Assembly (NCBI GenBank): GCA_007120615.1
Contig: SKNI01000698.1
Coordinates: 1 to 8,621 of the forward strand
Source of the DNA: Myxococcales bacterium
GTDB lineage: Bacteria > Myxococcota_A > Bradymonadia > Bradymonadales > Bradymonadaceae
Direction of reading: 5' to 3'
Length of the DNA: 8,621 bases
Made by a program: the position numbers and the translations under genes. The notes beneath the pieces are model-generated. The model was given only the letters and a program-made list of their open reading frames with translations. It was not told the origin of the DNA and did not search any database. Below are positions 1 through 3,668 of this stretch, in pieces. How positions within the stretch are numbered: position 1 is the first letter of the stretch; every line of letters begins with the position of its first letter.

Positions 1-1
1 A

Positions 2-496
2 GAACGCAGCGAAAGCCAGGGTCCGGACCTCCGCGATCTGACAACTCCCGAACTCATCGACTATATCGTCAATAAGCACCATGCCTATCTCCGCGAAGCC
101 CTTCCCTTTCTCGAACCTCTTGCAGCCAAAGTAGGCCGCGTACACGGTCCTAATGAGCAGCGTCTGATCAAGCTCTACGGCATCGTCATGGGCCTATCGG
201 ATGCCCTGCTTCCCCATCTGGAAAGAGAAGAAGAAGAACTCTTCCCACTGCTCACCGACGCCGACGCCGACGCCGATAAAATCAACGCAGAGCTCTCCAC
301 TATGCACCAAGAACACCTGGAAGTGGCCGAGCTTTTGGAAGCGATGCGCGAAACCACCGAAGACTTTCGACTCCCCATGTCGGCCTGCAATAGCTACCGC
401 ACCCTCTTCACCGAGCTTCAAACCCTGGAGAGCGACATCCTCGAACACGTTCACCTGGAGACACACGTCCTCAAACCGCGATTTGAAGCCGCCTGA
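2..496 (+). CDS. ric: RIC/YtfE/ScdA-family di-iron (hemerythrin-like) Fe-S cluster repair protein, 5'-truncated by window edge
   Basis: The reading frame is open from base 2 to the TGA at 494-496 (164 codons) with no in-frame start near the edge, so the gene begins upstream; the missing part is about 50-60 residues, the size of the usual ScdA_N (DUF542) domain. Numbering from the first visible codon, candidate iron ligands are H27, H48, H72, E76, H102 (or H105), H149 and E153. The gaps 21, 24 and 4 between the first four, and the H-x3-E pair near the C-terminus, match the spacing known for E. coli YtfE. The family repairs iron-sulfur clusters damaged by NO or oxidants in the cytoplasm. That fits a neighbouring nirK-type gene, whose product would generate NO. 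An Asp-Ala repeat (residues 86-92) lies between the second and third helices. It converges on the regulator gene with a 38-base gap. Family call is strong; repair function is inferred from the family. Confidence 0.9.
   Translation, partial: ERSESQGPDLRDLTTPELIDYIVNKHHAYLREALPFLEPLAAKVGRVHGPNEQRLIKLYGIVMGLSDALLPHLEREEEELFPLLTDADADADKINAELSTMHQEHLEVAELLEAMRETTEDFRLPMSACNSYRTLFTELQTLESDILEHVHLETHVLKPRFEAA
255..276 (+). repeat. In-frame hexanucleotide tandem repeat (CCGACG, about 3.7 copies)
   Basis: A perfect period-6 repeat of 22 bases inside the RIC gene encodes alternating Asp-Ala. Because the unit is two codons, copy-number change would lengthen or shorten an acidic loop without breaking the frame. 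It sits between predicted helices of the four-helix bundle, away from the iron ligands. Confidence 0.8.
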
Positions 497-534
497 CCAC
501 ATCCCCCACCCTCTGAAGAGCTCTTGGTAAGATT

Positions 535-1545
535 TCAGGTACTGGACTCGCGGTATTGCTTGATCTTTCGCCAGAGGGTGGAGCGGCCGATGCCCAGGAC
601 ATCTGCGGCCTGTGCCTGGGAGCCGTCGCAGGCCTTGAGAACATATAAGATGTGTTTCATCTCCACCTCTTTTAGAGACCGCAACTCCGGGCTCTCCTGA
701 GCGTTGTGCACCAGAGATGCGGTACCGTTTTGCACCTCGTCGGGCAGGTCACAGACGTCGATCTTCGACGACGTCGCCAGCGCCAACCCGTGGCGCACAG
801 CGTTATGAAGTTCGCGCACATTCCCCGGCCAGCGGTGCTTCAGAAGGCATTCTTTGGCCGCCTCCGTAAAACCATCGACGGGATCCTCGCTGGTGCGAAG
901 AAACTCGCTGGCCAACTCCATGATATCCTCGGTCCGCTCCCTGAGCGGCGGCACCCGCAATGTGAGCACCTTTAGCCGATAATAAAGGTCTTCCCGAAAC
1001 GTTCCGTCTCCCACAAGAGCGCTCAGATCCCGGTGAGTCGCACATACAATACGCACGTCCACCGAAAAGGGACGATTCTCTCCCACCCGGCGCACCTCGC
1101 CATCTTGCAACACCCGCAATAATTTCACCTGCATGGAAAGTGGCATCTCGGCGATTTCGTCGAGAAACAGCGTCCCTCCGTCGGCCTCCTCAAAGAGCCC
1201 CCGTCGAACTCCACCAGCTCCTGTGAATGCTCCTTTTCCATGGCCGAAGAGCTCTGACTCCAAAAGCTCCGCCGGAATGGCGGCCACATTGATGGCCACA
1301 AAGGACTTGCCCCCGCGCGCACTATTGGTGTGAAGCACCCTCGCCAGCACCTCCTTTCCCGCCCCCGTCTCCCCGAGCACCACCACCGGCGCATCGCTCG
1401 CCGCAAAGCGCGACGCCCGCCGCAATCCTTCCTTCATGGCCCCACTTCGCGCCACCAGCCGCGGCGACGATTTCATCCCCGAGGCAAGGGGAATCAAACC
1501 ACAACACTCACAGGGACTTTCATTTTGAATGCTCACATGTTTCAT
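535..1545 (-). CDS. Sigma54-dependent enhancer-binding transcriptional regulator (NtrC/NorR-type AAA+ with Fis HTH), lacking a sensor domain
   Basis: The 336-residue product activates sigma54-RNA polymerase by ATP hydrolysis. Visible in order: Walker A GETGAGKE (58-65), the sigma54-contacting loop GAFTGA (105-110), Walker B ending LFLDE (126-130), a sensor I region with CATHRDL (168-174), sensor II GNVREL (241-246) and a Fis-type helix-turn-helix (about 309-330). There is no room for a GAF, PAS or receiver domain: the AAA+ module begins near residue 27. The N-terminal leader carries C12, C14 and C15. The ATG at 1543-1545 is the farthest upstream plausible start and leaves a 123-base divergent spacer to the membrane-protein gene at 1669. 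NorR-like regulators often control NO genes, so a role in this locus is reasonable, but no convincing sigma54 (-24/-12) promoter was found here. Target genes and signal are unknown. Family certain; regulon inferred. Confidence 0.93.
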   Translation of the reverse strand: MKHVSIQNESPCECCGLIPLASGMKSSPRLVARSGAMKEGLRRASRFAASDAPVVVLGETGAGKEVLARVLHTNSARGGKSFVAINVAAIPAELLESELFGHGKGAFTGAGGVRRGLFEEADGGTLFLDEIAEMPLSMQVKLLRVLQDGEVRRVGENRPFSVDVRIVCATHRDLSALVGDGTFREDLYYRLKVLTLRVPPLRERTEDIMELASEFLRTSEDPVDGFTEAAKECLLKHRWPGNVRELHNAVRHGLALATSSKIDVCDLPDEVQNGTASLVHNAQESPELRSLKEVEMKHILYVLKACDGSQAQAADVLGIGRSTLWRKIKQYRESST

Positions 1546-1668
1546 ATTGACACAACTAGCACGGTGAAAATTGTATTTCCAGCAGAGATCGAAAACCTTG
1601 ACTCACCACCGATCGATCGCAATGTGGATGCACCACGGCAACTCCACTTCCTTTCAGGGACCGGCCAT
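1546..1668. promoter_or_regulatory. Divergent intergenic region between the sigma54 activator and the membrane-protein pair
   Basis: This spacer must hold the promoters of both diverging genes. On the + strand a perfect -35-like TTGACA lies at 1547-1552, but the best -10 candidates (around 1571-1577, TTGTAT or TGTATT) match only 3-4 of 6 with spacers of 18-19, so the assignment is weak. A 10-base palindrome CGATCGATCG lies at 1610-1619 and could bind a dimeric regulator. No TGATC-N2-GATCA box like those farther right is present. A GG-N10-GC pair at 1626-1639 has the bare sigma54 spacing but poor flanking match. Confidence 0.45.
1656..1660 (+). promoter_or_regulatory. Ribosome binding site that fixes the start of the first membrane protein
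   Basis: AGGGA lies 8 bases before the ATG at 1669. The same frame is open far upstream (through the divergent regulator), so this site, together with the hydrophobic N-terminus that follows it, decides in favour of 1669 over the in-frame ATG at 1537. Confidence 0.65.
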
Positions 1669-2091
1669 ATGCCCACCATCAGCCGAATATTCATCAAAGC
1701 GGGCATCCTCTTTATGGTACTCTCGCTGCTGGTAGCCGCCGCCGTCGCCGCCCCGGAGAGCTTCGGGCTTCCGCGCTGGGTGCGAGCCCTGAGCATGACC
1801 CACTTCCACCTCTTTACCGTGGGCTGGATCACCCAGATCATCTTCGGGGTCGCGCTGTGGCTCTTCCCGAAATGGAGCAAGGAAAAACCCCGGGGCCCGG
1901 TCTGGGCGGGGTGGACCTGCTTCGGCGCTATCAACGCCGGGCTCCTGTTGCGCGCCTCCAGTGAAACGGCGATGGCCATGGGATATACCGGCGGGTTCTG
2001 GAGTGTAGCGATGGCATCCGCCGCCGTGCTGCAGCTGACCTCAGCGGTCTTCTTCGCAGCCCTGATCTGGCCGCGGGTGGGAGGCAAATAA
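1669..2091 (+). CDS. Small four-helix membrane protein, haem-copper-oxidase-subunit-I-like fragment (first of a paralogous pair)
   Basis: A 140-residue integral membrane protein with about four helices (roughly 8-28, 43-66, 78-97, 112-134). The second helix holds H45, H47, G52-W53, Q56, W64 and P67, a pattern resembling haem-ligating helices of NorB/cbb3-type oxidase subunit I or NnrS-like proteins, but the protein is far too short to be any of these. It aligns without gaps to the next gene product over residues 1-67, and both end in a Trp-Pro-Arg motif, so they arose by duplication. Its TAA stop shares its last A with the ATG of the next gene, implying translational coupling and probably a hetero-oligomer. 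Haem binding and a role in electron transfer or NO handling next to NirK are inference; exact function unknown. The start was chosen by ribosome binding site and hydrophobicity. Confidence 0.8.
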   Translation: MPTISRIFIKAGILFMVLSLLVAAAVAAPESFGLPRWVRALSMTHFHLFTVGWITQIIFGVALWLFPKWSKEKPRGPVWAGWTCFGAINAGLLLRASSETAMAMGYTGGFWSVAMASAAVLQLTSAVFFAALIWPRVGGK

Positions 2092-2492
2092 TGCCCAAGC
2101 TCTCCACCTGGGGCATTCGCCTCTCGCTTATCTACCTGGTCACAGGCTTTGCCCTGGGCGCGCTCTTGATGATCAACAAAGCCTGGCCCTTCTCCACCGG
2201 GCTCTGGACCCTGGTGCCCATCCACGGCGCGCTCCTCCTCTTTGGATGGACCCTCCAACTGGTCATCGCCGTTGCCTACTGGATTCTTCCCACCTTCGGC
2301 TCCCGCGACAATCGCGGTCGTGAGTGGGCGGCGTGGACCAGCGTGGTCGCACTGAATCTGGGTGTCCTTTGGAGTCTCCTCTGGCTCTTTTGGCCGGGCT
2401 TCGGGGTTGTCGTTCCGGCGATCTCTTGGCTCGTCGCCACGATTAGCTTCGCCTGGCACATCTGGCCACGGATCAAGGGGTTTGGTCGGTGA
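2091..2492 (+). CDS. Small four-helix membrane protein, haem-copper-oxidase-subunit-I-like fragment (second of a paralogous pair)
   Basis: A 133-residue membrane protein with about four helices (roughly 8-28, 40-66, 79-100, 104-124). It keeps H45, G52-W53, Q56, W64 and P67 at exactly the same residue numbers as the upstream paralogue, but has Pro43 where the upstream protein has M43 and Gly47 instead of the second His (H47). It adds H123 just before the shared Trp-Pro-Arg ending. The start codon overlaps the preceding stop by one base (TAATG), so the two are translated together. Together they would supply eight helices and at least two conserved intramembrane histidines, enough for a bis-His haem b across the interface; that is inference. 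Relatives are commonly labelled as oxidase subunit I or hypothetical proteins. Its TGA stop lies inside the first regulatory palindrome. Confidence 0.8.
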   Translation: MPKLSTWGIRLSLIYLVTGFALGALLMINKAWPFSTGLWTLVPIHGALLLFGWTLQLVIAVAYWILPTFGSRDNRGREWAAWTSVVALNLGVLWSLLWLFWPGFGVVVPAISWLVATISFAWHIWPRIKGFGR

Positions 2493-2501
2493 TCGAGATC
2501 A
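2490..2501. promoter_or_regulatory. FNR/DNR-like palindrome, copy 1 (distal)
   Basis: TGATC-GA-GATCA: perfect 5-base arms matching the FNR/DNR/NNR core TGAT-N4-ATCA. It overlaps the stop codon of the preceding gene and its centre lies 38 bases upstream of the centre of copy 2, so it could be an auxiliary site of the cupredoxin-gene promoter. Confidence 0.6.
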
Positions 2502-2526
2502 ACGCTCTCGAGCAACGATCCCGAAT

Positions 2527-2540
2527 ATGATCTGGATCAT
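2527..2540. promoter_or_regulatory. FNR/DNR-like palindrome, copy 2 (cupredoxin-gene promoter)
   Basis: ATGATC-TG-GATCAT is a perfect inverted repeat with the TGAT-N4-ATCA core of FNR/DNR/NNR regulators. Its centre (2533.5) is about 40.5 bases before the start site implied by the -10-like hexamer at 2562-2567, the class II activator position. It lies 68 bases before the cupredoxin ATG. Confidence 0.7.
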
Positions 2541-2561
2541 GTGCCCCCGCCCCACCGCTCC

Positions 2562-2567
2562 TACTCT
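2562..2567 (+). promoter_or_regulatory. Candidate -10 hexamer of the cupredoxin-gene promoter
   Basis: TACTCT keeps the T-A-N3-T skeleton of a -10 element (3 of 6 consensus bases). Transcription would begin near 2574, leaving a leader of about 35 bases with the ribosome binding site AGAAGGAG (2595-2602). No good -35 is seen, as expected for an activator-dependent promoter. Supported mainly by its spacing to the palindrome. Confidence 0.4.
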
Positions 2568-2608
2568 CGCCTCAAGAGAGTCAGTCCCCCCGACAGAAGG
2601 AGCACCCA

Positions 2609-3076
2609 ATGACCACTTCCAATCTTGCAAAACTCGCCGCGACCTCCGTCTTCGCCCTCATATTCTTGCTCGCCATTTTCAGCTGTGATTCCTCGACAGA
2701 CACCCAGCAACGCGCTCAGACTCAGGCGACCGGCGAGGTCCACGAGTTCGTATTCGAAGGCTATATGACCGGATTCCTGGCCGTCGGCGGGGAATTCGAC
2801 GGGATAAAAAATCCGGTCATCGAAGTCGACGAAGGCGATGAAGTCCGCATTCGTTTCATCAACAAAGAAGCCATGGCTCACGACATCGCTCTCGATAAGC
2901 ATAACGTCGCAAGCGAGATGCTGCTCCGAGTCGACGAAGAAGACACCATCAGCTTCATCGCCACCACCAATGATGAATATTATTGCACCGTTCCCGGTCA
3001 TCGACAGACCGGGATGGTCGGCGAACTACGGGTCCGACCTGCCGGCGGCGGAACCCCAATCGCCCAGGGGAATTAA
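2609..3076 (+). CDS. Periplasmic cupredoxin lipoprotein (type 1 blue-copper electron carrier)
   Basis: A 155-residue secreted protein. A hydrophobic signal (about 9-25) ends before C26 (AIFSC), a lipobox-like site, so it is probably lipid-anchored. The rest is a plastocyanin/azurin-type fold with a complete type 1 copper set: H91 (in MAHDI), C126, H131 and M136, where the ligand loop reads C-x4-H-x4-M. A mutually bonded blue-copper site would carry single electrons in the periplasm. The ribosome binding site AGAAGGAG sits 6 bases before the ATG, supporting this start. The gene has its own palindrome-bearing promoter and lies just ahead of a cytochrome c and the NirK-type gene, so it is a candidate electron donor for nitrite reduction. 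The C-terminal tail after residue 143 is Gly/Pro-rich and probably disordered. Fold and copper site are clear from sequence; partner is inferred. Confidence 0.9.
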   Translation: MTTSNLAKLAATSVFALIFLLAIFSCDSSTDTQQRAQTQATGEVHEFVFEGYMTGFLAVGGEFDGIKNPVIEVDEGDEVRIRFINKEAMAHDIALDKHNVASEMLLRVDEEDTISFIATTNDEYYCTVPGHRQTGMVGELRVRPAGGGTPIAQGN

Positions 3077-3092
3077 CGATAAATCCCTCCGT

Positions 3093-3106
3093 ATGATCCA
3101 GATCAT
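3093..3106. promoter_or_regulatory. FNR/DNR-like palindrome, copy 3 (cytochrome c / nirK promoter)
   Basis: ATGATC-CA-GATCAT, a perfect inverted repeat differing from copy 2 only in the two central bases; both are also flanked by T on the left and G on the right. The centre (3099.5) lies 41.5 bases before the start site implied by the -10-like hexamer at 3129-3134, the textbook class II distance. Confidence 0.72.
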
Positions 3107-3128
3107 GCCGGGCATATCAATCCGCAAC

Positions 3129-3134
3129 TACCAT
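3129..3134 (+). promoter_or_regulatory. Candidate -10 hexamer of the cytochrome c / nirK promoter
   Basis: TACCAT matches 4 of 6 bases of TATAAT. A start site near 3141 gives a leader of about 46 bases before the cytochrome ATG. Since no similar box or terminator was found before nirK (3598-3668), this promoter may also drive nirK. Confidence 0.45.
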
Positions 3135-3186
3135 GGACCGTGAGACATAGGTTTCCAACTGATTCCACGACATACGGAGGTACACC

Positions 3187-3597
3187 ATGACCATCACAAC
3201 TACAAAAACCATCGCTTTCGTGAGCGCTTTCTTTCTGCTGGGTTTTCTCTTCATCGGCGTCGGCTGCGAGGCCGACTCCTCGGGAGCCGATCAGGCCGAA
3301 GCCGCCGATGATTTTGAGCTCACCGGAACAGCCGAAGCAGGAGCCGACAACTACGCCATCCACTGCGCCACCTGTCACGGCGCCGATGGAAAAGGCGACG
3401 GCCCCGGAGGACGGGCGCTGACCCCTTCACCCACCGACTTTACCACCGGTGATATCCCTGCCGGTCGAATGTACAAAGCAGTCAGTGAAGGCGGAATGGC
3501 TGTCGGAAAAGCTGCCACAATGCCCCCCTTCGGCAACTCGCTCAGCGAACAAGAAATGCAAGATATCGTCGCCTATACCCTTGAGTTCGGCGAATAA
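3187..3597 (+). CDS. Periplasmic monohaem cytochrome c lipoprotein
   Basis: A 136-residue class I cytochrome c. The N-terminus has a hydrophobic signal (about 9-26) ending in a lipobox-like GVGC, giving a lipidated C27; an acidic, Ala-rich linker follows (28-55). The haem site is C60-A-T-C63-H64, with M112 in TMPPFG as the likely sixth ligand. The short C-terminal helix (about 119-134) is typical of the family. It would shuttle electrons, most plausibly from the respiratory chain to the adjacent NirK-type enzyme. The ribosome binding site CGGAGG ends 6 bases before the ATG. It is followed after 71 bases by nirK, which has its own strong ribosome binding site (TAGGAGG, 3656-3662), and the two are probably co-transcribed. 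Family and haem attachment are certain from motifs; the electron partner is inferred. Confidence 0.92.
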   Translation: MTITTTKTIAFVSAFFLLGFLFIGVGCEADSSGADQAEAADDFELTGTAEAGADNYAIHCATCHGADGKGDGPGGRALTPSPTDFTTGDIPAGRMYKAVSEGGMAVGKAATMPPFGNSLSEQEMQDIVAYTLEFGE

Positions 3598-3668
3598 TTA
3601 CAGGTGCAAAGGATGTCAGGCTGTCACGCTGATGTACGGAAATTAATGCACCGAATAGGAGGTAGACC

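Noticed and set aside
516..525. Palindrome AAGAGCTCTT between the convergent RIC and regulator genes as a terminator
   Set aside because: It has no loop and no adjacent T run; it is too short to act as an intrinsic terminator.
1625..1640. Sigma54 promoter candidate (GG-N10-GC)
   Set aside because: Only the GG and GC spacing fits; about half of the conserved bases around them mismatch TGGCACG-N4-TTGCA.
1330..1668. Upstream in-frame extension of the first membrane protein (253 codons in all, or from the ATG at 1537)
   Set aside because: It would run antisense through the start of the well-supported sigma54 activator and adds a polar, low-complexity N-terminus; the ATG at 1669 has a ribosome binding site and begins right before the first helix.
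2158..2172. FNR-like TTGAT...ATCAA at about 2166-2176 inside the second membrane-protein gene
   Set aside because: The half-sites are separated by only one base rather than four and the site is inside coding sequence.
2563..2581. Hairpin ACTCTC / GAGAGT in the cupredoxin-gene leader
   Set aside because: Only 6 base pairs, without a T run, and it overlaps the probable -10 and start site, so it would not form in the transcript.
3603..3652. Inverted repeat GGTGCA-N38-TGCACC ahead of nirK
   Set aside because: Six-base arms separated by 38 bases are expected by chance in a spacer of this size and no attenuator-like alternative structure is evident.
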